Assembly (NCBI GenBank): GCA_903877385.1
Contig: CAIRDP010000033.1
Location: 17,042-81,041 of the forward strand
Source: an uncultured Bacteroidales bacterium
Lineage (GTDB): Bacteria > Bacteroidota > Bacteroidia > Bacteroidales > FEN-979
Direction of reading: 5' to 3'
Length of the DNA: 64,000 nt
This document shows, piece by piece, positions 1 to 10,423 of the stretch (within the stretch, counting starts at the first letter, position 1; every line of letters starts with the position of its first letter). The position numbers and the translations under genes are program-made. The notes beneath the pieces were generated by a model. The model saw nothing but the letters and a program-made list of their open reading frames with translations, was not told the DNA's origin and did not search any database.

Positions 1-339
1 ATTATTGACACTCTCAAATGAATCGTCATATTGACCAATATTCAAATATGAAACCGCTCTGCTGCTCTCAACTTTAGCCCTTAACTCATCATTTTTCCTG
101 TGAGGTAAAATATTTTCAGCCTTTTTACTGGAATCAATACTTTCAAGGAATAGTCCGGTATTATTAAAATAGGATGCAAGGTTGATGAAGTAAATTGCCC
201 ACAGAATATTTGTTTGAGGAATCTTTTCAAGCAATTGGCAGGCTTGTTGAAGATATGAATATGCCAGCGCAAAATTATTATCCTGTTGAGCGTTAATAAA
301 TTTCTCGAATAATGAACTTATAGCTGGATTGATGTTCAT
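1..339 (-). CDS. TPR-like helical repeat protein, N-terminal part, runs off left edge
   Basis: Reverse strand from ATG at 339 reads MNINPAISSLFEKFINAQQDNNFALAYSYLQQACQLLEKIPQTNILWAIYFINLASYFNNTGLFLESIDSSKKAENILPH... open to the window edge; TPR-like pattern; not in ORF track because it is open-ended. Confidence 0.65.
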   Translation of the reverse strand, partial: MNINPAISSLFEKFINAQQDNNFALAYSYLQQACQLLEKIPQTNILWAIYFINLASYFNNTGLFLESIDSSKKAENILPHRKNDELRAKVESSRAVSYLNIGQYDDSFESVNN

Positions 340-367
340 GCAGGATTGAATCTTAACTTAACGGTGG

Positions 368-3300
368 TTAATACTTCCCATAAACACTCAAACCTCCTCC
401 ATAGTATTGATGCTTGAGATGTTCATATACTAAATTTGTCCGCAGGTCGATGTCATCGGTATGATAGGTGGGGTAAGGCAATGCTTCAAACAGGGTTTTA
501 CTAACTGCATTAAAAACTGCTGCTGCTGTTACAGATTTGTCGGCCCATTGTTCAACCTTTAATTTGTCTTTTTTGAGTTCCTCTAAAAGTTCAATGGCGA
601 TTTCTTTAATCTTCTTCTTATCCGATGCCGATAAGTCAGGTTTGCGGAGGATGTCAAAAATTGCTTTTTGCTCTTCGGTGAGTCCCTCTCTTTTGGTGTC
701 GGCTTCTTCAGCTGACAAGGAATTCACAAACTCTATCAGTTTTTTGAAGGTTTCCTCAATGGTAACAGCATCTTTGCCGCGGTTGTAATCGTCAATGATT
801 TCCTGATAGCGTTTGTAAAAATCGACCCGTAATGGATTTTGGTCGACCATTTGTTTCAAATGGTTCTCAATTTTGTCTTTTAATGATTGTACAACAGTGT
901 TTTTATTTGGCGTTTTCAGAAAATACTGTTCCAACAATGAAAAGTTCAATCCACTCAGGTCAATGATTTTTCCATAATCATGTGTAGGCTCTGCTACCAT
1001 ATTTGCAATTGATTCATCTACAATTTCCTGGATTTTTTTCATAATCTCTGCCACATCAGCACTTTCAACATTTTCTTCAATAGCAGTATAAATTACATCG
1101 ATTGCATTCTTCCTGGGTGAATATTGATTCAGAACCTTATCGGGCTGCAGCGCTTTGTATTTTTTGAAAACTTCGCGGGCTAAAATTTGAAATTTGCTTT
1201 TTGTTTCGTCGTTGGTATAAACGGCATTTACGCCTTTTTCCATTGCCGCCAGTTTTTCCAGACCGGTTGCTTTGATCAGTTCATTAAGGTTAAATCCAAC
1301 TTCATCCAGCAAAAAGGTCTCAGTATTTAGCAATGTCTCTTCCAATTGACGAATCAATTCTTCTTTTGGCTTTACAGGAGGTTCAGTGGTTTCACCTCCG
1401 CTCCCACCTTCATCCCCATCGGTGCCATAAATTGCCAAAGCATCCAGCAAAGAGGTATAGGTTTCAATGTAGTCAACGATTAACCCATTGTTTTTACCTT
1501 CTGAGATGCGGTTAGCCCTTGCTATGGCCTGCATCAGAGTATGTGATTTCAAAGGTTTGTCAAGGTATAAGGAGGAGAGCGTAGGTACATCAAAGCCCGT
1601 AATCCACATGGCACATACAATAACAAAACGGAACGGGTCATCTTCTGATTTGAACCTTGTTTCAAGATCCTGGGTATTCATTTTTTCGCGATGGGGCTCT
1701 ATATCCAAATCCCATTGCCGGAATTTTTGAATTTCGTTCTGTTCCGAACTTATGACAACGCAGATTTCTGTTTCTTTTATCCATTGCAGTTCCCGGCTTT
1801 TTTCCAACATCTCCTGATCGCCATACCTGGCCCTCTTAATCTCATTTTCCAACTGCTCAATCTGAAGATTCCAATAATGCGAGATAAAATCATACATCCT
1901 TACGGCTGTGATTTTGTCCAGCGCGATAAACATTCCTTTGCCTTTATAACCCCTGTTACAGAAATGCCAAACGACATCCTTTGCTATGGCTTCCAGCCTT
2001 TTCTTGGCAGTAAGTATCGGATATTCCCTTGCAAACAGTTGTTCTACCCTGCTTCGCTGGTCACTGTCCAGGTCTTCCCCTTCCGAATCAATTACGGCTC
2101 TGATCTGTTCGTTGATCACCGGATTTTTCAAACCAAGATATTCGCCCCTGTTTTCATAATAGAGCGGAACAGTTGCGCCATCATCCACACTTCGTTTAAA
2201 ATCGTACCGGGAAACATAATCACCAAAAATTCGCCGGGTCAACTCATCATCTTTAAACAGTGGTGTGCCTGTAAACCCTATGAATGAAGCATTGGGCAAA
2301 GCGTTACGCAAATTCATTGCCAGTTGGCCGCCTTGTGTGCGGTGCGCTTCATCGGAAATTACAATGATGTTGTCCCGTTGCGTGATTTCTTCCTCGAAGT
2401 TGAATTTGTGGATAAGGGTAAACAAATAGCGGTGTTCTGAACCCAGCAAATCTTTTAAATGTCGTCCGCTGTTTGCTTTCAGTGAGTTTTTAGCGCCCGC
2501 TTTTATTTGCGGGATAGCCCCCACCCCACTGAATGTTCCGTAAATCTGGGTATCCAGCTCATTGCGATCGGTGACAATCAAAAAAGTATAACTACCGGTA
2601 AACTTGCGGTGTATCTTCTGGCTCATGAAAACCATGGAATAGGATTTTCCGCTTCCCTGCGTATGCCAGAACACACCCAATTTCTGCTTTTCCTCCAAAC
2701 TGATTTTGCCGAGTTTACAAAGCTGTTCCTTGTGTTTGATGTTTTCAATGGCCTTGTTTACACCGATATACTGATGGTTTCGGGCAATCAATTTTAGAAC
2801 TTTACCCAACGAATTATCAAAAAGAATAAAATTTTCAAACAGGTCCAATAAACGCTGCTTCTCGCAAACCCCAATGATAATTCTGTCTAACGCCACAATG
2901 CCTTCGTCCTCCTCGGTGATGCGTTTCCATTCGTGGAAATGCTGATATTTCCCTGTAACGCTTCCTATGCGGCTTTCTATACCGTTGCTCAGAATCACAA
3001 AGGCGTTGTAATAAAAGAGCTTGGGTATGACATCTCTGTAATCGGTGAAATTATCGTTGTAAGCGTTTTCCAGTTTCCGGTGAGCCGCTTTCAATTCTAT
3101 AAAGACCAAAGGAATGCCATTTACAAAACCAATGATATCTGGCCTTCTTTCACGGTTACTCTTTCCCTGGATCCGTAGCTGCCTAACGGCCAGGAAATCA
3201 TTATTCCCAGCTTCTTCGAAATCGAATACTTTAAGGGTTTTGTTCTTAATCTGCTCGCCCTTTTCGTTGATAAAATCAATTGGAATCCCATCCCGCAGCA

Positions 3301-3592
3301 ACTGATGTTTCTCAAAATTAATCTCGGCTAAAGATTTGATGCTGCTCTCCTCGGTAATTTTTGTGTAGGCCTCTTCATATGCCTTTTGTGGTAGTCTTGG
3401 ATTGAACTCTTTTAGCTTTTCGAAAAATATTCGCTTGATGATTACCTCTTTCTTATTCAGCCGGCCTAACGTACTGCCTTCGCCAAAGCTCTCCTTATTG
3501 TAGGCCAACACCGTTCGCCAATCCAATTTGTTTAAAAACAAATCGATGGCAGTTTGTTCTATGAGGTTATCTTCGGAGTATTCCCAGGTCAT
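368..3592 (-). CDS. hsdR: Type I restriction endonuclease subunit R (HsdR)
   Basis: 1074 aa; N-terminal nuclease region, HTQGSGKSYSMVFM Walker A, ISDEAHRTQ DEAH box, FIGFTGTPLF motif. Confidence 0.97.
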   Translation of the reverse strand: MTWEYSEDNLIEQTAIDLFLNKLDWRTVLAYNKESFGEGSTLGRLNKKEVIIKRIFFEKLKEFNPRLPQKAYEEAYTKITEESSIKSLAEINFEKHQLLRDGIPIDFINEKGEQIKNKTLKVFDFEEAGNNDFLAVRQLRIQGKSNRERRPDIIGFVNGIPLVFIELKAAHRKLENAYNDNFTDYRDVIPKLFYYNAFVILSNGIESRIGSVTGKYQHFHEWKRITEEDEGIVALDRIIIGVCEKQRLLDLFENFILFDNSLGKVLKLIARNHQYIGVNKAIENIKHKEQLCKLGKISLEEKQKLGVFWHTQGSGKSYSMVFMSQKIHRKFTGSYTFLIVTDRNELDTQIYGTFSGVGAIPQIKAGAKNSLKANSGRHLKDLLGSEHRYLFTLIHKFNFEEEITQRDNIIVISDEAHRTQGGQLAMNLRNALPNASFIGFTGTPLFKDDELTRRIFGDYVSRYDFKRSVDDGATVPLYYENRGEYLGLKNPVINEQIRAVIDSEGEDLDSDQRSRVEQLFAREYPILTAKKRLEAIAKDVVWHFCNRGYKGKGMFIALDKITAVRMYDFISHYWNLQIEQLENEIKRARYGDQEMLEKSRELQWIKETEICVVISSEQNEIQKFRQWDLDIEPHREKMNTQDLETRFKSEDDPFRFVIVCAMWITGFDVPTLSSLYLDKPLKSHTLMQAIARANRISEGKNNGLIVDYIETYTSLLDALAIYGTDGDEGGSGGETTEPPVKPKEELIRQLEETLLNTETFLLDEVGFNLNELIKATGLEKLAAMEKGVNAVYTNDETKSKFQILAREVFKKYKALQPDKVLNQYSPRKNAIDVIYTAIEENVESADVAEIMKKIQEIVDESIANMVAEPTHDYGKIIDLSGLNFSLLEQYFLKTPNKNTVVQSLKDKIENHLKQMVDQNPLRVDFYKRYQEIIDDYNRGKDAVTIEETFKKLIEFVNSLSAEEADTKREGLTEEQKAIFDILRKPDLSASDKKKIKEIAIELLEELKKDKLKVEQWADKSVTAAAVFNAVSKTLFEALPYPTYHTDDIDLRTNLVYEHLKHQYYGGGLSVYGKY

Positions 3593-5634
3593 ACTGTTTC
3601 AATAAAGTATTTTGTTAAAAACCTTTTAATTTCATCTCTATGTTTTTCACATAAATTCCAATCCCAGGTTTCATTCTCAAAGATCAAGGCGGATTTTAAT
3701 GAATCTAATCGTTTATTGTTTGCCTTAGCTAAAAACTCTTCTCTTTTAACTCTGTAGATTTTACTGTGATATTCAGAATTCATGTTTGCAGTCAATAAAA
3801 CCAAATTGCCCAAATCATCAAGTTTCCTCTCTTTTTCATCCAGGCTATCGTTCTCATCCCAAACCAGGTTTTGGTCTTCCTCTCTCTTGTTTTGCGGGGA
3901 GATGTGTTCGACGGAATTTTTTGAGGTCATTCTGTAGCTTTCCCAATCTTCTTTTATCGTTGCTACAAGATGTTTTTCCTCGAAAACATGATCTCTTAAA
4001 TACCATAAAACAAAGTCTAATTTATAAAAGATATAGCTTGGATAGTCCGTGCCTTTATAATCGTCTATTTCGAGATATTTAATTGCAGGCTTTATTGTAG
4101 TGATGTCTTCACGCAGTAATTGCCAACTTCTCTGGCTTAAAGCCAATGTGTTTCCAGCACAAAACATTGCATTGTCAATTTTTATCAGGTATGCATAAAG
4201 ATCATCGGGATTATCCGTGGTCCTTAACATATTTAAAAGTGGAGTCAGCCAATAGTGTGTTATGATTTGTTGAGAATGATAAAGCATACTTTGCAATAAT
4301 GCAAAACCGTCATTTTTTTCCGACTCTTTTCTTTGCAATGCATCTTTGTTCAAATACAATTTTTTAATCCCATGAATTTTCAGGTTATTGTCTTTTATAA
4401 TCCACTTGATAATATGTTTATCAAATCCAATCCGGATTTTCCATAATAACCGAAAAAACTCCTTTACATTGTTTTCAATTTCCCTTTTATCCGTCAGATT
4501 CAAATACCTGTTAAACCCCTTTTCAAATATTTTTAAAAACTTTTTCTCGTCAACAACTACAATTTCTTCTTCCGGAAGAGTTTGCGTTTTATCAAACTCA
4601 AACTGATAAATACGTAACACATGTAGCAGGAGCATGGGAAAGCTGATGATGCTTTCCACCTTTCCTGAATCATATCCTATTTCTGATCCATTATTATCAT
4701 TGTTCTGGCTTTTATTTTGTTTGTTCTTATCCGTTAAAACAGCTAACAGATGAGTTTTATTTACTTCTTCTATTGCTTTTATTCTAAACAGGATATCATC
4801 TGGTATGTCAACCTGCTTTTCTGTTTCATCTGGCTGAAAAGTCAAATCTTTCCAAGTCAATCCAGCGATATCTTTTATGTTTTTTTCAATATATTCATCC
4901 ATGATGGAACAAGCGTCCCATAGTTTAGCATATTGCGATCTCTCTTCACTATTTAATATATGTTTTAGCAATCGTGCCTTTAATATCTCATGATGCTGTA
5001 ACTGGACTCCCCTGTTATTCAGCACTTCAAACAATTTGTTTTCATCCGTATTCTTCGGCATTTCCGTAACCATAAAGAGAACACTATTCATCACAAATTC
5101 AGAAAACTCTTTTTTGACAGTTTCATCAAAATGGTTATCCTCGAAATATCTTTTAATGGTTCGGATAGCATTATCAATCGGTTGCAACTCTGTCAAATTC
5201 TCAGTCGCATATTTGTGGGTATTTTTAAAGTCTTCCGTGTTATTGAAAAAGTCATTTGCATAATCTCGGATACTAAAACTTAACCTGGCCGTTCTTTTAT
5301 TTATTCCTGTCAAATAATTGAACTGTACCAGGTCGTTTTTTATAATACTACCAATCAGCCATAATGTAGTAAACCTTTGCTGACCATCAATTAAGTCATA
5401 TTTACTCTCCTGATTTAACGATACCATTACCCCCCCCAAATAGTAATGTTCAGTTTTTTCTATAAATCCTTTGTTCAAATCTTCCAGCAATGTCCTAATC
5501 TGGTCATCGCCCCAGACAAATAGCCTTTGGTAAATGGGGATATTGAACAACGACTCATCATTTACAATGTCAGATAACGTGCAGAACGTTGAAGATACAG
5601 AATATTCTTTATTAATAATTTTGAAGCTTTGCAT
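3589..5634 (-). CDS. DUF262 + DUF1524 (HNH) protein, GmrSD-like
   Basis: IPIYQRLFVW and DIDGQQRFTTLW-type DUF262 motifs; C-terminal VEHISPQ...LGNLVLLTANMNS (DUF1524 HNH-like); ATGA overlap with hsdR. Confidence 0.9.
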   Translation of the reverse strand: MQSFKIINKEYSVSSTFCTLSDIVNDESLFNIPIYQRLFVWGDDQIRTLLEDLNKGFIEKTEHYYLGGVMVSLNQESKYDLIDGQQRFTTLWLIGSIIKNDLVQFNYLTGINKRTARLSFSIRDYANDFFNNTEDFKNTHKYATENLTELQPIDNAIRTIKRYFEDNHFDETVKKEFSEFVMNSVLFMVTEMPKNTDENKLFEVLNNRGVQLQHHEILKARLLKHILNSEERSQYAKLWDACSIMDEYIEKNIKDIAGLTWKDLTFQPDETEKQVDIPDDILFRIKAIEEVNKTHLLAVLTDKNKQNKSQNNDNNGSEIGYDSGKVESIISFPMLLLHVLRIYQFEFDKTQTLPEEEIVVVDEKKFLKIFEKGFNRYLNLTDKREIENNVKEFFRLLWKIRIGFDKHIIKWIIKDNNLKIHGIKKLYLNKDALQRKESEKNDGFALLQSMLYHSQQIITHYWLTPLLNMLRTTDNPDDLYAYLIKIDNAMFCAGNTLALSQRSWQLLREDITTIKPAIKYLEIDDYKGTDYPSYIFYKLDFVLWYLRDHVFEEKHLVATIKEDWESYRMTSKNSVEHISPQNKREEDQNLVWDENDSLDEKERKLDDLGNLVLLTANMNSEYHSKIYRVKREEFLAKANNKRLDSLKSALIFENETWDWNLCEKHRDEIKRFLTKYFIETV

Positions 5635-7075
5635 TGATCCATTGTTGTTTACTTGTTAATTCTGAATTCTCCGGCTTCTCAAAATATATTTCTAATTGTC
5701 TTTTATACCGTCCCTGAACCCCGTTTCCGCTAACCTGATAATCATAATAGTCTTCCTGTGTTATTGAAAGCAGAAACTCAATTATTTCATCAGGTAAAAA
5801 AGCACCATCAATAATATCTAACAGGTTTTGGTTTTTTTCTTTTAAGATTTTGACGGGAGTTTGGGCTACAATGCTTTTTTGCTTGATACGATATGAACCC
5901 AATAGATAATCAAGCCATAGCGCAAACGCAAGCAATTTACAATCTTCAAATTTGTCAAAGTATAGTATGATACACAACTTAAATAAATCGGTAAAATAAT
6001 GACTGAACCCGGATGCCTGATAAACTATCTCATAAAATTCCCTTAATTGATGCAAAGCTGTTCCATCCTTATGATTTTCGAGAAAAATATACCTGAACAA
6101 CGAGTTGTATTTTTCCGTGAACAGGAAAAAACTCATTCCTTTTTCAATAGGCTGCCTGAATGAAAAAGGGTAATCAATTGGACTGATCTGCAAAGAGATA
6201 TTGTTGGTGTTTATATTAATCCCCTTTTTAATTGAGAATATGATGGAGGAAGCCAGCCTGTTTTTGCTATTCGCAAACAGACTAATGCTGTCATCTTTGG
6301 GTTTAGGTCGTGTTCTCAACTGAAACTCCCGTAATATCTTGTCCTTGTTTTCGTAATCGACCTTATTCCCTTTCCATACTCTACCTCGCCACAAGTACAC
6401 ATTGAACAGCATATCTAAAAACTGGTTTTGGTTTGATTTATCCCAGTTTTTAGCGGCAATTCTCTGCTTATCGGTTTCTTCATTTTCTCCTTTCAGGGCT
6501 TTCAGGTGGTAGGATTTTAAAAAATCTACCGCACTTAATTTGACACCCCGGTTGTTTTGCGTATCGAAAAAAACAAAGGCATCATCTTCAGATTTGGTAA
6601 CAATGACAGTAAAGATTAATTTCTCAAGGATATTATTCAGTTGATTATTTGAAAAGAAATGTTCTTTATTATTAATGATGTATTGTTCATTGCTAACAAT
6701 ATTTTCTTGAGACACAGGTGAATTGTAGAACAGTTGCAATTGATCTTCCCGGTTTAGAATGAGGCTGCTTTCTGCGTTAATGATATAATCCAAAATTAAC
6801 AGCGTGGTGATTCGCTGCTGCCCGTCAATTATCTCCAAACTCTTCCCGTTTTTTTGGTGAAGAAGAATTGCACCCATATAATAGACCTGTTCTGGAATAT
6901 TCGGATCTAATTCTTCAGAAATATCTTTAAAAAGCGTGGCAAGTTTTTCTTTATCCCATACATAAGGCCTTTGGTAATCAGGAATAGAAAATGAAAAACC
7001 GGGATTTAGAACAAACAAATCCTTTAAATTATTTATCCCTATTGCTATTTTATCACTATCATTTTTAATACTCAT
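5612..7075 (-). CDS. DUF262 domain protein without visible DUF1524
   Basis: IPDYQRPYVW and IIDGQQRITTLLIL motifs; 23 bp overlap with downstream DUF262 gene. Confidence 0.88.
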   Translation of the reverse strand: MSIKNDSDKIAIGINNLKDLFVLNPGFSFSIPDYQRPYVWDKEKLATLFKDISEELDPNIPEQVYYMGAILLHQKNGKSLEIIDGQQRITTLLILDYIINAESSLILNREDQLQLFYNSPVSQENIVSNEQYIINNKEHFFSNNQLNNILEKLIFTVIVTKSEDDAFVFFDTQNNRGVKLSAVDFLKSYHLKALKGENEETDKQRIAAKNWDKSNQNQFLDMLFNVYLWRGRVWKGNKVDYENKDKILREFQLRTRPKPKDDSISLFANSKNRLASSIIFSIKKGININTNNISLQISPIDYPFSFRQPIEKGMSFFLFTEKYNSLFRYIFLENHKDGTALHQLREFYEIVYQASGFSHYFTDLFKLCIILYFDKFEDCKLLAFALWLDYLLGSYRIKQKSIVAQTPVKILKEKNQNLLDIIDGAFLPDEIIEFLLSITQEDYYDYQVSGNGVQGRYKRQLEIYFEKPENSELTSKQQWINAKLQNY

Positions 7076-7240
7076 ATATTTTTTTATAATACTATCTTCC
7101 CAGTTATCAATACAGTTGACAAAATATCACAGGTTTCGCCAGGTTCAGCAACCAGATGGTAGTGAAATCTATGATCTGTTCTCGGGCCCATGCTTTTTCT
7201 CAAGCCTTTCCCGTTCCAGTTTTGTAAGTAAATCGCCAAA

Positions 7241-7924
7241 TTATTTCTCGTAATTATGGAACTGATTTACAATATATTCAGACATCTCATCAGCAAAAGC
7301 ACGGGCCCCGGATTCAGAATATCCGGCAAGGATTGCTTTTTCATATTCTGAAGCTTCAACAAAGCAACAGAATTCTGAGTTTTCACCGTACGCTAATAAA
7401 TCAGCATAGTGATTTGCAAAAAGTTCAGATTTGCCTGAACTGATTTGCTTTTTGTAGATTTCCGAAAACTTTATTGCCTGTTCCTCTACCGAGGGCGTAT
7501 GGGTCGGAGCATCCACATCGAGAAGGAAAACGACATGCCTGATGAAATCCTCATCCCTGCCGATCAGTGTGGCATATCTGCGGAGATCTGCTATCGCCTT
7601 TTCACGATCAATTTCCCTGATAGCATCGTAGGCATATGCCAAGACATGCTCCTGTTCATTCTGAAGGATACCATGCGCATAGGTTTTTGACCATTCTATG
7701 CTCATGCCTTTTTCTCTTTCGACAAGAAATAATTTCATATAATCATCCACGTAACTGAGGATCTGATTTTCATAATCCTTTTCAAGCCCAACTCTTAACT
7801 CGTCATTAATGATATAATCAAGAAACCGAATAAACTCATTATACGCGATCTTGTCGTATTTACTGTTTTTTGCAATTTCTACGATCTTTTCCTTATCAAA
7901 ATACTTTTCAATTAATGGTGTCAT
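7241..7924 (-). CDS. Hypothetical helical protein
   Basis: 227 aa intact ORF in the operon; no family recognised. Confidence 0.6.
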   Translation of the reverse strand: MTPLIEKYFDKEKIVEIAKNSKYDKIAYNEFIRFLDYIINDELRVGLEKDYENQILSYVDDYMKLFLVEREKGMSIEWSKTYAHGILQNEQEHVLAYAYDAIREIDREKAIADLRRYATLIGRDEDFIRHVVFLLDVDAPTHTPSVEEQAIKFSEIYKKQISSGKSELFANHYADLLAYGENSEFCCFVEASEYEKAILAGYSESGARAFADEMSEYIVNQFHNYEK

Positions 7925-7935
7925 AATGTTTTTGT

Positions 7936-8499
7936 TTAAAAGTCCTCATTCATTATTTTCTCAATCTCAACATACCCCCTGTTCCTTGGCTTGAAGTCAT
8001 TCACATCACCGTATATCAGGTAATACTTTTTAATCCATGACCCGCCGTATCTTAAAAGATCATTGATAGCATCCACAATGTTTGCACCTTGCTTCTCCTT
8101 ATTCGAGGCAGCCGGTAATTGTTTACTGGAAAGTATCTGAATAAAGACACCGCGATTATCCATATCATACCGGGAATTATTTGCCAACTGGCACATAATC
8201 GCCGTGGCTGAAGTGAATGCTTTTCCATAGATACGAACAGGGGAAATGTCGCTTTCCTCGATTTCGCATACTAGTTTGACCTTCTCGTTTTTTAATACCA
8301 AGATGTCAACATTGGTGATCTCGGTGTCGTTATGAGCGTTGATTGAAAGAAAAAATGGAAGGTGTTGAAATATTGTGCCGGTAGTTTTGTTCACACAGGC
8401 TTCATCCAATTGAATTATAAGGCCATGTTTTGGTGCGATACTTTCAAATGTCTTTGCTACTTGTTCATGTAATGAATGTATCATAATCCAATATTTCAA
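7936..8499 (-). CDS. Hypothetical protein, possible PD-(D/E)XK-like fold
   Basis: 187 aa; NVDILVLKNEKVKLVCEIEESDIS resembles D...ExE core. Confidence 0.6.
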   Translation of the reverse strand: MKYWIMIHSLHEQVAKTFESIAPKHGLIIQLDEACVNKTTGTIFQHLPFFLSINAHNDTEITNVDILVLKNEKVKLVCEIEESDISPVRIYGKAFTSATAIMCQLANNSRYDMDNRGVFIQILSSKQLPAASNKEKQGANIVDAINDLLRYGGSWIKKYYLIYGDVNDFKPRNRGYVEIEKIMNEDF

Positions 8500-8524
8500 T
8501 TGTCAACCAGATGATGAACTGATT

Positions 8525-9205
8525 CTATTTTTTTAGATTTTCCTTAACTACGCTGATATCCTTCTCCTTGTTCCTGACCAATTGCTTTTTCCGAGTATGA
8601 TCAAAATCATTGTATCCCAATTCGATCAGTTTTATTCCATGTTGTGGTAAAACCTCTCTCCGTCGCTGGTCATAAAGTTTGCGTTGCTCCCCGCGGCTCA
8701 TCCCGCTTACCGTTTTTCGTTTGTCAAAAAACTTCACTTCTTCGGTATGTTGCTTCTCGCAGTATTCAATCACCAGGTGCAATTCGGGATAATATGCATC
8801 CACCGGTAACCTGGCACCTGAATCGCCTTTCAGGAAATCAAAACGGTGCTGCCTTAATGCCTTTTTTTGCAATACTTCATCGCAGAGATCGATGAAATAA
8901 GTTTCATCACTATGGTTTCTTTTACCAGAAAGCGGCTTGTCTTGATTAGGTTGTTCTTTAGCAGGTTTGATTGTGGATGCCTGTTTCGATGGTGGTATTG
9001 AAACGTTTCCTTCGATTTTAGCGAATCTTAGGAAATCAGCTACCGTATATCCTCCGCCTAAACCAAAATCATCTGCCCAAAATCCAATCCTGCGAATTTT
9101 TGCCCGAATCCCTTTTTGCTTTACTGTGTCTGCTTTGAGCTTCTCTTTTATAAGAGCAATGATAAGATCCGCTTCAGCACGGGTAAAATATGCTTTTGTC
9201 CTCAT
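8525..9205 (-). CDS. Hypothetical protein with putative restriction-endonuclease-like C-terminal domain
   Basis: 226 aa; LPVDAYYPELHLVIEYCEKQH...YDQRRREVLPQHGIKLIELGYNDF resembles PD-(D/E)XK/VSR-like core. Confidence 0.65.
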   Translation of the reverse strand: MRTKAYFTRAEADLIIALIKEKLKADTVKQKGIRAKIRRIGFWADDFGLGGGYTVADFLRFAKIEGNVSIPPSKQASTIKPAKEQPNQDKPLSGKRNHSDETYFIDLCDEVLQKKALRQHRFDFLKGDSGARLPVDAYYPELHLVIEYCEKQHTEEVKFFDKRKTVSGMSRGEQRKLYDQRRREVLPQHGIKLIELGYNDFDHTRKKQLVRNKEKDISVVKENLKK

Positions 9206-9226
9206 TTTATCTATTTGGTTTCTTTG

Positions 9227-10423
9227 CTAAACTTCTATCTCCCCATTCATCAACCTCGGCAACAAAATATCCCGGGCCTCTTGGAGTTTTGAGTTTTGCT
9301 TTAAAAGGTTTTTAATGTGTAGAAAGTACGGTTTAACTCTTATGCCAAAATTCTGAATAACAGGACTGTCTGGCAATAATATTGGCATTGCTTTTACAAT
9401 TTTAGAGTTTATAGCTGTACCAATTGCAGATGTATTACCTAATGAGTCGTAAGGAAAAGTCTTTAAATAGAAGTAAATATATTCAAAATTCATTCTGGTC
9501 TCATTATCAATATTAAAATGAGCAATTGCTTCATTAGTAACCATTTCTTCTGTCGTAATCGCAACCTTCCCTACCGTTAATTTGAAACTTAACAGGACTG
9601 TGTCTATTTGTGTCACGTTCATATTGAATTTCCCTACTGCATTTTCAGTTACTGTTTCAGTTGTACCCAAAATAAAAACAGAAGAATTGTTTATATCTTT
9701 AATTGAAACCCATTTAATACCAGAATCACTATCATTAAACCATTCTTCTTGTCCGCGAGGTGGTGTCTTACCAATATTAATTCTGAATATCTCATCAGCT
9801 CTTTGAACTGTCCATCCTTGTGGTAATTGATTAACTTCATTGGAGGGTTTGAAGAACCCAAATTCACCGATATAAATTAGCTCAGCAACTTCCTCCAACA
9901 ATTTTATCCGCTTCAAATTGTTTTCTATCAAATGATCATAGGCTGATAAAATGGAGGCGATGCGGCGTTGGGTTGGAAGGGGTGGTGTGGGTATTTTGAA
10001 GGTCAGCAGTTTTTCTAAACTTAAATTGTCTTGCGCTGCTCCAGTCGAAATACTTTTCATTCGTGCTTGAAATACATCAAAAAAATACTTGACAAATCTC
10101 ACATCACTTTTATTTTCATCAGACACAAAACCAATAACGCTATCAGGAAAACAGGCATCCATTCCGAGAATTGCAGTATCAGCAATGTTTGCTGCAATTG
10201 TAATGCATAATGTTCCTTCTTTCCAGAGTTTACTTTGTGCCAGTCCTGCTTCGTTGTATGTTTGACTAAATGCTGTGATCCTGAAGTTTGCAGCTTTAAT
10301 ATCACCAGTCTGAATAAATGGATATTCACCACCATATAAATGCTCAGCATTTCTGGGTCTATGTCTTGATTTACCCCTTCCGATAAATCCTATTTCGTCT
10401 AATGATTTTTGTTCCCAGGTCAT
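9227..10423 (-). CDS. hsdS: Type I restriction specificity subunit (HsdS), two target-recognition domains
   Basis: 398 aa; PTPPLPTQRRIASILSAYDHLIENNLKRIKLLEE conserved linker; C-terminal ARDILLPRLMNGEI. Confidence 0.96.
   Translation of the reverse strand: MTWEQKSLDEIGFIGRGKSRHRPRNAEHLYGGEYPFIQTGDIKAANFRITAFSQTYNEAGLAQSKLWKEGTLCITIAANIADTAILGMDACFPDSVIGFVSDENKSDVRFVKYFFDVFQARMKSISTGAAQDNLSLEKLLTFKIPTPPLPTQRRIASILSAYDHLIENNLKRIKLLEEVAELIYIGEFGFFKPSNEVNQLPQGWTVQRADEIFRINIGKTPPRGQEEWFNDSDSGIKWVSIKDINNSSVFILGTTETVTENAVGKFNMNVTQIDTVLLSFKLTVGKVAITTEEMVTNEAIAHFNIDNETRMNFEYIYFYLKTFPYDSLGNTSAIGTAINSKIVKAMPILLPDSPVIQNFGIRVKPYFLHIKNLLKQNSKLQEARDILLPRLMNGEIEV

Noticed and set aside
1691-2287. 198 aa plus-strand ORF
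   Set aside because: Antisense within hsdR, whose protein is clearly conserved; no recognisable family
7076-7240. Possible gene remnant between the 227 aa gene and the DUF262 gene
   Set aside because: Short open stretches (e.g. FGDLLTKLERERLEKKHGPENRS*) exist but are too short to assign
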